Below the pieces are notes generated by a model that did not search any database, was not told the DNA's origin, and saw nothing but the letters and a program-made list of their open reading frames with translations. Positions 17,448 through 25,704 of a stretch of 46,775 nucleotides of DNA are shown here, one piece after another (position 1 is the first letter of the stretch; each line of letters begins with the position of its first letter). The position numbers and the translations under genes were made by a program. The stretch comes from an uncultured Flavobacteriaceae bacterium. Lineage in GTDB: Bacteria > Bacteroidota > Bacteroidia > Flavobacteriales > Flavobacteriaceae. The stretch lies in NCBI GenBank assembly GCA_905182835.1, contig CAJJDI010000038.1, forward strand, positions 1 through 46,775, written 5' to 3'.

Positions 17448-19169
17448 TTATCTAACAATTAGTTTAGATGTTTTACTTTGACCTTGGACCGTTACTTTAA
17501 TAAGGTACATTCCTGTACTTAATGAACTAACTTCTAAAGTATCCCCACTTAATGATGTATTGATTAATCTCTTTCCAGTGATATCAAATACTTCAACATA
17601 TTTAACTCCATTTGTTGGAGTTTCTATTGTTACAAATTCACCACTAACTGGGTTAGGATAAACATTCATTTCTAATGACTCAACATCATTTAACCCTAGA
17701 GTTCCCTCTACTACAAATGAATCCATTTGAAGAAGGTATGAATCGTTACTTACACAATGTATCCCCACTCTAACAGTTTGCCCATCATAAGCACTTAAAT
17801 CGTATTGATATTGCGTCCACTCTGTAGGAGCTTCTTCATACGCTCCAGCTGAAATAACTGTAAAATCTGTAGGGTTATTTGTACTTCCAATTGCGATTTG
17901 AAATCTGTCTAAACCATACTGATCAGTGATGGATTTAGCCCAAAAATTAAGTGTAGGGGAACTTACTCCACTTATCGTAAATTCAGGACCAATCATCCAA
18001 TCATCATTTGGAAAAGTAGTCGAGTTTGCTCCGGAAGCAATAAAATATAAACCTTGATCACCTTCGTAGCTATTGTATCCACTAATATCGGTACCATCTA
18101 CAGGGTTAGCTTGGATATTATTCCATATAATCCCCGTTCCTACATAACTCTCATTAGTAAAGTCTACATCACTAGCTGCCCAAGTATCTCCACCATCATA
18201 ATCATACATTGTCCAACCTTCAATATTATCAATTGCAAAAGCTTCATGACACTCAAAATTATCTCTCCATAATATAGGTAAGTCATATTCATCAGGACAA
18301 CCACCTGCAGTGTCAAATGTAGACCATTGATCAGGTCCATTTGAACCATTATCCTCCCATTCACCATATGTACCATCCGAACATACAGATCTAATAGTAA
18401 AGTAATATAAAGAGCCAGGTTCTAATCCTTGTACCGAATTTGGAAATTCATTAAATGTAGAAACCTGAGCTGTACCATCACCTGGTGTAAAAGTTTCTGC
18501 AAGATTATACTCAATTTCGTAGGATTCAATATTTTCATTATTTACTCCATCAAATATGGCACTACTTGTTGTCATTTCCCAATAGTATATATCAGGAGCA
18601 GGGCAATCGATGCTAGCTGATGAAACTATTGAGGGATTTTTAATACACCATCCCCATTGCCAACCATTGCCATCAAAGTAAGCAAATCTATATTTAAAGT
18701 TCGCAAGTTGATTAGCTGTAAAATCTGAAATATCCAAGGCTTGCTCAAAAACTAGCTGATTTTCACAGTTTTGATAATCAGCGGCTGTTGTGGTAGAGCC
18801 TTCTAATTGAAGAAAATCCGTACTCCAATCATTAGATTGAGCATCAAAATATTCAATTGCTAAATATCCGCCAATATCATAATGAGAATAATCTCCAGTA
18901 ATAGTTATAAATGTTTCACCTGCATCAAAAGCAGGAGTTAAATCAATAACTGGTGATTCGGATACGATAACATCTCCAAGTGATGTATTTCCTGCAGCAT
19001 CATCGTCAAAAGTAAAAGAATCGGATGTGCTAGGCTCAGCAATTAGTCCGGTTGCAGTGTATTCACCAGATGTTACCCAGTTTTCGTTTGGCCAGTTAGC
19101 AGGTTGATTAAGAACCTGAGAGTAGATAATATTTGAAATTAAAAAAAGTAGTAGAGTAATTTTTTTCAT
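17448..19169 (-). CDS. Secreted T9SS cargo protein: fibronectin-III-like and choice-of-anchor domains, type A sorting domain
   Basis: A 573-residue protein with a Sec signal peptide (MKKITLLLFLISNIIYSQ). After an N-terminal beta-rich region (about 20-190) comes a fibronectin-III-like module (about 205-285, GLEPGSLYYFTIRSVC), then a cleaved-adhesin/choice-of-anchor J-like jelly roll (about 305-490, with GGDTWAAS and DWMIGPEFTI), and a C-terminal T9SS type A sorting domain of about 75 residues (VYPNPVSG... ending SKLIVR). It is expected to cross the outer membrane by the type IX system, with the tail removed. Function is unknown; adhesion or polymer binding is plausible. No catalytic motif was seen. 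Confidence 0.85.
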   Translation of the reverse strand: MKKITLLLFLISNIIYSQVLNQPANWPNENWVTSGEYTATGLIAEPSTSDSFTFDDDAAGNTSLGDVIVSESPVIDLTPAFDAGETFITITGDYSHYDIGGYLAIEYFDAQSNDWSTDFLQLEGSTTTAADYQNCENQLVFEQALDISDFTANQLANFKYRFAYFDGNGWQWGWCIKNPSIVSSASIDCPAPDIYYWEMTTSSAIFDGVNNENIESYEIEYNLAETFTPGDGTAQVSTFNEFPNSVQGLEPGSLYYFTIRSVCSDGTYGEWEDNGSNGPDQWSTFDTAGGCPDEYDLPILWRDNFECHEAFAIDNIEGWTMYDYDGGDTWAASDVDFTNESYVGTGIIWNNIQANPVDGTDISGYNSYEGDQGLYFIASGANSTTFPNDDWMIGPEFTISGVSSPTLNFWAKSITDQYGLDRFQIAIGSTNNPTDFTVISAGAYEEAPTEWTQYQYDLSAYDGQTVRVGIHCVSNDSYLLQMDSFVVEGTLGLNDVESLEMNVYPNPVSGEFVTIETPTNGVKYVEVFDITGKRLINTSLSGDTLEVSSLSTGMYLIKVTVQGQSKTSKLIVR

Positions 19170-19269
19170 AATGTTTTTTTTTATTAAAATTTAAAACGTT
19201 ATGATTTGGGACTGTAAACATACAGAAAATTATTAAATTTAATAGCTTCTATTACTTATAAATAATAGG

Positions 19270-20130
19270 TTAATTCAATACTATCTTAACTGACTTCTCA
19301 GAAGAATTTTCACAGACAAATCTAGCTATATAGATTCCTTTGGATAAGTTTGAAAGGTTAATAATCTCTGAAGAGTTATTCAAGTCTTGGTTTATTACTT
19401 GTTTCCCTAAAATACTGTATACATAAATGTTTTTGAAAACATTATTTGAAGAAATATTTAATTGATTATTGTTATCTAAAAAATACTTAAAGTTTTCAAT
19501 AGTTACATCTTCGGTGCCTAAGTTTGATCCTACAATCACATTATCAATTAGAACAGAATTCATATCATATGTATCGTAATGCCTAAATGTTAAATATACC
19601 ATTTGACCATCATATTGAGATGCATCTACACTAACTATAGCTGCAGAATTTGATCCGTCTTCAATATCACATGCAGCATCTTCAGTTACAAACCTTGTTG
19701 TTATGGGAGTTTCATTAATTATATCTGCAGGGTCATTTGAAGTAGATAAATAAACTGAATACAAATCATCCGTATACGTACCATTAATTTGATAAGAGCC
19801 AACCATGAACTGTACTGTAGTTCCGGATACACCATATAAATCTATAGCTGAACTAGTCGTTAAAAAATTATCTGGGTTAAATCCGGAGCCTTCCCAGGAA
19901 TCTGAATCCGCAGCAAGACCTGTCATAGGATGATAAGGAGCATTTTCAGCTGCATAAGCTGCAACATCAGCTACCTCCCAATAATTTCCATCTCCATCAG
20001 AATCAGTTGATGTCCAATTTGCAAATGTAGTAGCATCTGCTGTTTCGTTTTCAAAATCATCCTCAAAAACTGCTTGAGAAAAAGAGTTTAAAGATATTAG
20101 TGTGATAAATAAAAAAGTAATTTTTTTCAT
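19270..20130 (-). CDS. Secreted T9SS cargo protein, choice-of-anchor/cleaved-adhesin type
   Basis: A 286-residue protein with signal peptide MKKITFLFITLISLNSFSQ, cleaved before AVFEDDFE. The body (about 20-200) is a single choice-of-anchor J-like domain with the acidic DSDGDGNYW segment that often binds calcium, and LIDNVIVGS closing the jelly roll. The C-terminal 75 residues form a divergent T9SS type A sorting domain (VYSILGKQV, LSKGIYIARF, ending KIVLN). It is encoded just upstream of the other cargo gene on the same strand, so the two may be related in use or co-expressed. No enzyme motif is visible. The 188-bp gap to dnaG is very AT-rich, and I see no clear promoter in it. Confidence 0.82.
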   Translation of the reverse strand: MKKITFLFITLISLNSFSQAVFEDDFENETADATTFANWTSTDSDGDGNYWEVADVAAYAAENAPYHPMTGLAADSDSWEGSGFNPDNFLTTSSAIDLYGVSGTTVQFMVGSYQINGTYTDDLYSVYLSTSNDPADIINETPITTRFVTEDAACDIEDGSNSAAIVSVDASQYDGQMVYLTFRHYDTYDMNSVLIDNVIVGSNLGTEDVTIENFKYFLDNNNQLNISSNNVFKNIYVYSILGKQVINQDLNNSSEIINLSNLSKGIYIARFVCENSSEKSVKIVLN

Positions 20131-20318
20131 AATGTTGAATTTTCGGTTTTAACAAAAATTATAATTTTGTAGTAATAAATATACGAAAAACAAAAATAAC
20201 CCATCTGTCTTGTAGCTTACTATCAATTATTTAACTAATTGTAAATTATATTTTAATACTTAAGCTAATTAGTAATATATTTTAAATACATATATTATAT
20301 TTAATAAAAATTTACAAA

Positions 20319-22268
20319 TTGATTTCTAAATCTACCATAGATAAAGTTTTTGAATCCTCCAGAGTTGAAGAAGTTATTGGTGACTTTGTTCAGTTAAAGA
20401 AATCTGGCTCTAATTTTAAAGGGTTAAGTCCTTTTAGCGAAGAAAGAACCCCAAGTTTTATGGTTTCCCCTGTAAAACAAATTTGGAAAGATTTTTCTAG
20501 TGGAAAAGGAGGCACTGCCATTACTTTTTTAATGGAGCACGAGCATTTCACTTATCCAGAAGCTATAAAATATTTGGCAAATAAATATAATATTGAAATT
20601 GAGGAAACTGAACAATCTGATGAACAAAAAATTGAATCTGATGAAAAAGAGAGTTTATTTTTAGTAAGTGAGTATGCAAATAAATTTTTTCAAAACACAC
20701 TTAAAGAAACTGACGAAGGAAAGTCTATTGGCTTAAGTTATTTTAAAGAAAGAGGGTTTAGTGAAAAGATCATCAATACATTTCAGCTAGGTTATTGTAA
20801 AGATGAGTGGACTAGTTTTACTGATCAGGCTATTAAAGATAGTTATAAGATTGAATTTTTAGAAAAATCTGGATTAACAATTGTAAAAGAAGATAAGAAA
20901 TTTGACAGATTTAAAGGGAGAGTTATCTTCCCAATATTAAGCATGTCAGGCAGGGTATTAGGTTTTGGAGGAAGAACTTTGAAGTCCTCAAAATCCACAG
21001 CTAAATATCTTAACTCACCTGAGAGTAAGATTTATTATAAAAGTAAAATATTATATGGTCTCTATCATGCCAAGCAAGAGATTGCAAAGCAAGACAATTG
21101 CTTTTTAGTTGAAGGCTATACGGATGTAATGAGGATGTATGAAAAAGGCATTCATAACGTAGTCTCGTCATCAGGGACTGCTTTAAGTTCTGATCAAATA
21201 AGGTTAATCAATAGACTCACAAATAATATAACTGTTGTTTTTGATGGAGATTCTGCAGGTATAAATGCTGCTTTTAGAGGAATAGATATAATATTAGAGC
21301 AGGGAATGAATGTTAAAATTTGTAATCTACCTGAAGGAGAAGACCCCGATAGTTTTGCAAAAGATAAAAACTTTGATGAACTTTCTTCTTACTTTTCTGA
21401 AAATTCAAAAGATTTTATTACCTATAAAGCGTCATTGTTAATTGAAGGCTCTAAAAATGATCCAATAAAAAAAGCAGAAACTATTAGAGATATGGTTACT
21501 AGTATCTCAAAAATTAGTGATCAGATAAAAAAAGAAATATACATCAAAGAATGTTCCTCTATAATGGATATTAGTGAAGATGTTCTATATAGTACCTTGG
21601 CGCAAATCTCGAAACAAATTAATAGTTCACAGAAGCCTTATTCAAAACCAAATGACTCCTTTACTGTAGTAAAAAATACTAATAAAAAAAAGAGTGTAAA
21701 TGTTTTATATGAATTAGAAAAAAAAATCATCGAAATTTTAATCTTATACGGAGATAAAACTGAAAATTTTGAAGATTTATTATTAAAAGAAAATGAAGCT
21801 GGAGAATTAGTCTTAGAACCTGTTGTTAAAACAACTAAAGTCTTTGAAAAAATTTATATGGATCTACAAGAAGATGAGATGGAGTTTTCAAATGATGATT
21901 TTAAAAATATATATTATATTATCATTGAAAATTTAAACAAAGGATCTAATATAACTGTTGATATGTTTTCTAATAAGGTACCCGTGAACATAGAATTAGA
22001 AATAACTAATATATTAATGGGTGAAGAAAAATACAGTTTACATGACTGGCAGAGAAATAATATTTTTCCTAAAGACAAGTCAAAATCAATCGCACAGTTA
22101 GTTAATGACACTATTTTGAATTTGCGATGTTTTTTAATTGATCAAAAAGTAAATGAATTTAAAAACAAGACAATAGATAGTATTGATAATAAATCAATTT
22201 TAGATGAGGTTTTAAACTACTCAAATTTAAAAATGCTTTTATCTAGAAAATTAAAAAGAGTAATTTAA
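20319..22268 (+). CDS. dnaG: DNA primase, N-terminal zinc ligands replaced
   Basis: Synthesises RNA primers for replication. N-terminal zinc-binding-like domain (about 1-95), TOPRIM catalytic domain (VEGYTDVM with the catalytic Glu; VFDGDSAG with the acidic pair) and a C-terminal helicase-interaction region; 649 residues. The start is TTG at 20319: the protein then begins ISKSTIDKVFESSRVEEVIGDF, as in homologues, and no ATG upstream fits. The CHC2 zinc motif is absent as ligands: the positions that hold Cys, His, Cys, Cys are S37, S40, D58 and S61 (GLSPFS, WKDFSSG). I recall the same loss in other flavobacterial DnaG proteins, so it is probably lineage-wide. It converges on nadE with a 4-bp tail-to-tail overlap. 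Confidence 0.93.
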   Translation: MISKSTIDKVFESSRVEEVIGDFVQLKKSGSNFKGLSPFSEERTPSFMVSPVKQIWKDFSSGKGGTAITFLMEHEHFTYPEAIKYLANKYNIEIEETEQSDEQKIESDEKESLFLVSEYANKFFQNTLKETDEGKSIGLSYFKERGFSEKIINTFQLGYCKDEWTSFTDQAIKDSYKIEFLEKSGLTIVKEDKKFDRFKGRVIFPILSMSGRVLGFGGRTLKSSKSTAKYLNSPESKIYYKSKILYGLYHAKQEIAKQDNCFLVEGYTDVMRMYEKGIHNVVSSSGTALSSDQIRLINRLTNNITVVFDGDSAGINAAFRGIDIILEQGMNVKICNLPEGEDPDSFAKDKNFDELSSYFSENSKDFITYKASLLIEGSKNDPIKKAETIRDMVTSISKISDQIKKEIYIKECSSIMDISEDVLYSTLAQISKQINSSQKPYSKPNDSFTVVKNTNKKKSVNVLYELEKKIIEILILYGDKTENFEDLLLKENEAGELVLEPVVKTTKVFEKIYMDLQEDEMEFSNDDFKNIYYIIIENLNKGSNITVDMFSNKVPVNIELEITNILMGEEKYSLHDWQRNNIFPKDKSKSIAQLVNDTILNLRCFLIDQKVNEFKNKTIDSIDNKSILDEVLNYSNLKMLLSRKLKRVI

Positions 22269-23062
22269 ATTTTCAATAAATTATTAGGAATTTTACAGAT
22301 TGGAATTGGCACCATTTTATGTTTATTTTTAGAGTTTAAACTTCTGTATATCCCAAGAACTTTTTTTTCTCTAGAGCTAAATTCATTTTCTGTTTTAATA
22401 TTGTGATCTTCAACTCTCATGGCCCATTCTAACTCATCATAACCAGCTCCTAATTGATCTTCATCTGATCTAGAGTCTGCGTATAACCCATCACTAGGCT
22501 TAGCTTTAATTATCAATTCAGAAATTTCTAAATATATACCTAGCTTTACAACTTCTGATTTTAATAAATCTGCAATAGGACTTATATCAACTCCCCCATC
22601 ACCATATTTAGTATAGAATCCAACACCAAAATCTTCTACTTTATTTCCTGTACCTACTACTAGGTAGTTATTCGTGCCTGCGTAATAGTAAAGAGTAGTC
22701 ATTCTTAATCTGGCTCTCGAATTTGCTAAAGCTAGTTCATTTCTTAAACTGTGATTCTGTGAATTAACTTCTTTGCAAAATGAAATGAACACAGAATTTA
22801 AATCTGTTAATTCACTACTTACATTTTTATATTTTAACTGAAGATTTTGTATGTGATTTTTAGCTCTTGAAACATGTTCATCATTCTGTTTTATTGGCAT
22901 CTCAAGACATAAGACTTTAAGCCCTGTTTTAGCACATAAGGTAGAGGTTACCGCTGAATCTATCCCTCCAGACACTCCTATAACAAAACCTGAAATTTTG
23001 TTCTTCTTAGCGTAGCTTTTTAACCAACTCACTATAAGTTCTGAAACTTTTTCTGTTTTCAT
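22265..23062 (-). CDS. nadE: NAD synthetase, ammonia-dependent form
   Basis: Amidates nicotinic acid adenine dinucleotide to NAD with ATP. The PP-loop VSGGIDSAV (about 29-37), GTGNKVEDFGVGFYTKYGDGG and PSDGLYADSRSDEDQLG are NadE signatures. At 265 residues there is no N-terminal glutaminase domain, so ammonia must be used directly or supplied in trans. It is divergent from gldB across a 72-bp gap, a pairing known in flavobacteria. Confidence 0.95.
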   Translation of the reverse strand: MKTEKVSELIVSWLKSYAKKNKISGFVIGVSGGIDSAVTSTLCAKTGLKVLCLEMPIKQNDEHVSRAKNHIQNLQLKYKNVSSELTDLNSVFISFCKEVNSQNHSLRNELALANSRARLRMTTLYYYAGTNNYLVVGTGNKVEDFGVGFYTKYGDGGVDISPIADLLKSEVVKLGIYLEISELIIKAKPSDGLYADSRSDEDQLGAGYDELEWAMRVEDHNIKTENEFSSREKKVLGIYRSLNSKNKHKMVPIPICKIPNNLLKI

Positions 23063-23093
23063 AAATTATATATTATTTATGTAATAAGAACCT

Positions 23094-23101
23094 TACATTT
23101 G
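23094..23101 (+). promoter_or_regulatory. -7 element of the gldB-gldC promoter
   Basis: TACATTTG at 23094-23101 fully matches TAnnTTTG in the nadE-gldB intergenic region. The upstream -33 position holds no clear TTG, so strength is uncertain. Confidence 0.4.
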
Positions 23102-23134
23102 TATTGTAAAAATATATCAAATCATTAATAAAAA

Positions 23135-24094
23135 TTGTTATCTGTGCAAAAAGTTTTATTTTTTTTATTTCCTTTTTTCTTTACAACCTGTAATAATTCA
23201 AATTATCAACACGTAGAAATAGAAATTGAAAGATTTGAGGATATTTTTTCTGCAAGTGACATTAATAGCCTAGATAAAGTAAAACAAGATTTCCCTTTCT
23301 TGTTTCCTTCTCAATTTGAAGATCAAATATGGATTGACCGTTTAAGTGATACTATCCAAAATGAAATTTTTAAGGAAGTTAAGTTGTCTTTTAGTGATTT
23401 ATCTGTTCAAAAAAACAGTATACAAGTATTTTATGATAACTACTTAAAATATAACATAGAGTATAAGATCCCTAGAATAATAACCCTAACAACAGATGTT
23501 GATTACAGAAAGAAAATCATTTTAACAGACTCTTTACTTTTAATTGGATTAGATAATTATTTAGGAAAGAGCCATTTTTTTTACTCATCATTTCCTGAAT
23601 ACCTTAGGTTTACTTTTATTAAAGAAAATATTGTCATTGATATAGCAAAAGAGTATGCTAGCTCTAGTGTTTATAATGAGAAATTAGACAACTACACCTT
23701 TATAGAAAAAATCATTAACCAAGGAAAAATATTATATTTCACCAGTGCTATGTTACCTGAAACTCAACCTTCAAAAATAATTGGTTATTCAAATGAAGAT
23801 TATGCCTGGGCTTTAAATAATGAAAAAGATATCTGGTCAAATTTTATAGAAAATAATCATTTATTTAGTACAGATAATAATCTAGATACTAGGTTTATTA
23901 GATTAGCTCCTTTTTCTAAATTTTACTTGTCTATCGATAACGAATCGCCAAGTATGATTGGAAAGTATATTGGCTGGCAGGTTGTTAAATCTTTCATGAA
24001 TGCTAATAACTCTGTAAACTTAAAAGATTTAATACAGGAAAAACCAATGTATATATATAATAACTCAAAATACAAACCTTATACTAATGAATAA
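23135..24094 (+). CDS. gldB: Gliding motility lipoprotein GldB
   Basis: Lipoprotein required for gliding in Flavobacterium. The signal peptide ends in FFFTTC, with C19 as the lipidation site. The body has the GldB segments QDFPFLFPSQF, LTTDVDYRKKIILTDSLLLIGLDNYLG and MIGKYIGWQVVKSFM. The family is related to DUF2268-type metallopeptidases, but I do not see an intact HExxH. The start is TTG (23135) or the in-frame GTG (23144); an in-frame stop at 23129 rules out any upstream ATG. Context nadE-gldB-gldC supports the call. The stop overlaps the gldC start by 8 bp. Confidence 0.92.
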   Translation: MLSVQKVLFFLFPFFFTTCNNSNYQHVEIEIERFEDIFSASDINSLDKVKQDFPFLFPSQFEDQIWIDRLSDTIQNEIFKEVKLSFSDLSVQKNSIQVFYDNYLKYNIEYKIPRIITLTTDVDYRKKIILTDSLLLIGLDNYLGKSHFFYSSFPEYLRFTFIKENIVIDIAKEYASSSVYNEKLDNYTFIEKIINQGKILYFTSAMLPETQPSKIIGYSNEDYAWALNNEKDIWSNFIENNHLFSTDNNLDTRFIRLAPFSKFYLSIDNESPSMIGKYIGWQVVKSFMNANNSVNLKDLIQEKPMYIYNNSKYKPYTNE

Positions 24095-24422
24095 TAGTAA
24101 ATCGAAAATAGAAATTTCTGTTAATTTAGATGAAAATAAAATCCCTGAAAAGATTTTTTGGACTGCAGAAGATGGGAATATTAAAAACCAAGAATCTAAG
24201 GCTGTTTTTTTATCAGTTTGGGATTCAAATAAGAAAGAAAGTTTAAGAATTGATCTTTGGACTAAAGAAATGCCTTTAGATGAAATGAAAGTTTTCTTTC
24301 ATCAAACATTAGTTGCAATGAGTGATACCTTTAATAGAGCGACGCAAGATCAAAAAATGACTGATTCTATGAAAGACTTCTGTGATTATTTTGCGGAAAA
24401 GTTAAATCTAAAACAAAATTAG
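24087..24422 (+). CDS. gldC: Gliding motility protein GldC
   Basis: A small (111-residue) soluble protein with no signal peptide, known in Flavobacterium as needed for efficient gliding, with unknown biochemistry. Family features are the N-terminal IEISVNLDENKIPEKIFWTA segment and the C-terminal FNRATQDQKMTDSMKDFCDYFAEKL segment. Its start overlaps gldB by 8 bp, so translation is probably coupled. The stop lies 1 bp from the end of the convergent rodA. Confidence 0.93.
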   Translation: MNNSKSKIEISVNLDENKIPEKIFWTAEDGNIKNQESKAVFLSVWDSNKKESLRIDLWTKEMPLDEMKVFFHQTLVAMSDTFNRATQDQKMTDSMKDFCDYFAEKLNLKQN

Positions 24423-24423
24423 A

Positions 24424-25704
24424 TTACCATTCATTTAGCTTATTAGAATCTAGTTTTATAAAAATAAATAATAGTATTGTGAAGGCCCACAAGCTTGACC
24501 CTCCATAGCTAAAAAACGGTAGGGGTATACCTATAGTTGGAACTAATCCCATTACCATTCCAATATTTACCATAAAATGAAAAAAGATTATGGAAACAAC
24601 TGAATATCCATAAACTCTACTAAACTGATTTTTTTGAAGCTCAGAGAGATGAAGTATTCTAAGTAGTAGTAAAACAAATAGAATTATAATAAAACTACTC
24701 CCAATAAACCCCCATTCTTCACCTACTGTACTAAAAATATAATCTGTTTGCTGTTCGGGAACAAATTTTCCGATTGTTCTAGTTCCTTCTAAGTATCCCT
24801 TTCCGTTCCAGCCTCCAGAGCTAATCGCTTTTTCAGACTCATTAAGATTGTATAAAATAGTCCTTTTCATTTTTTGTATTTCATCAGGGTTTTGTTCTAA
24901 CTTTAACCATAGACTTATTCTATTTTTTTGGTGTTGTTTAATGACGTTGTTAAAGAAATAGTTTATACTAAAAGAAAACATAGTACATATAATTAAAACT
25001 CCTAAATGCTTTATTAGTGAGTATCTTTTTTTTCTTTTTTTTATGTAAACAATAAAAATTATTATAGATAAAATTATAAATGTAGTTAGCAAAGAAAATT
25101 TAATTGTTGATACAAATAAAAGAAATATAGCACCTATTGTATAAAGATAAATTTTAGGAACCCCCTCTCTAAAAAGTACAAAGAAAAAAGCTGAATAGAC
25201 TAATGTGCTGCCAGTGTCATTTTGTAATATTATTAAAAGAGCTGGTAAAAAAATTATTAATAATAGCTTTAGTTGATGATTTACAAGTTTAATGTTGGTT
25301 TGAAGGTCACTAATGAATTTAGCTACCGCAAGAGCTGTAGCTACTTTTGCAAATTCACTAGGTTGAATTGTAAATGACCCAATTCCATACCATGATGTAG
25401 ATCCATTTACGGTTTTGCCAAAAATAAACAAACCAATCAAAGATAATATTGCTAGTAAATAAAATATACTAGCAAATCTTTCATAAAATTTCGCCTCTAT
25501 ACTAAGCGTAATTAAGATAATTACTGAGGACAGTAAAATAAAAACTAACTGTTTTCCGTAGAGCTCACTTATATTAAATATACTATCCACTTCACCTGTT
25601 AGACTAGAAGATAAAATATTCCCCCACCCAAAACCAACTAGAAGTATGTAAAGTACAACTAAAACTTTATCTACCTTAAATACATTTTTTCTTTCACCAA
25701 TCAT
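24424..25704 (-). CDS. rodA: Rod shape-determining SEDS glycosyltransferase RodA
   Basis: Inner-membrane peptidoglycan polymerase of the elongasome. It has about ten hydrophobic segments over 426 residues, and the SEDS signatures are clear: FTIQPSEFAKVATALAVAKF, QNDTGSTLVY, EQQTDYIFSTVGEEWGFIGS and VGLVPTIGIPLPFFSYGGSS near the C-terminus. It is the last gene of the mre operon; its start overlaps the mrdA stop (TAATG), which suggests tight co-translation with its partner transpeptidase. Confidence 0.94.
   Translation of the reverse strand: MIGERKNVFKVDKVLVVLYILLVGFGWGNILSSSLTGEVDSIFNISELYGKQLVFILLSSVIILITLSIEAKFYERFASIFYLLAILSLIGLFIFGKTVNGSTSWYGIGSFTIQPSEFAKVATALAVAKFISDLQTNIKLVNHQLKLLLIIFLPALLIILQNDTGSTLVYSAFFFVLFREGVPKIYLYTIGAIFLLFVSTIKFSLLTTFIILSIIIFIVYIKKRKKRYSLIKHLGVLIICTMFSFSINYFFNNVIKQHQKNRISLWLKLEQNPDEIQKMKRTILYNLNESEKAISSGGWNGKGYLEGTRTIGKFVPEQQTDYIFSTVGEEWGFIGSSFIIILFVLLLLRILHLSELQKNQFSRVYGYSVVSIIFFHFMVNIGMVMGLVPTIGIPLPFFSYGGSSLWAFTILLFIFIKLDSNKLNEW

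Noticed and set aside
18054-18620. Plus-strand frames opposite the large T9SS cargo gene
   Set aside because: They lack initiation context and sit opposite an intact signal-peptide-to-sorting-domain protein; shadow frames.
19249-19268. Hairpin CTATTA / TAATAG after the shorter T9SS gene as a terminator
   Set aside because: The 6-bp AT-rich stem has an 8-nt loop and no T-run on the minus strand.
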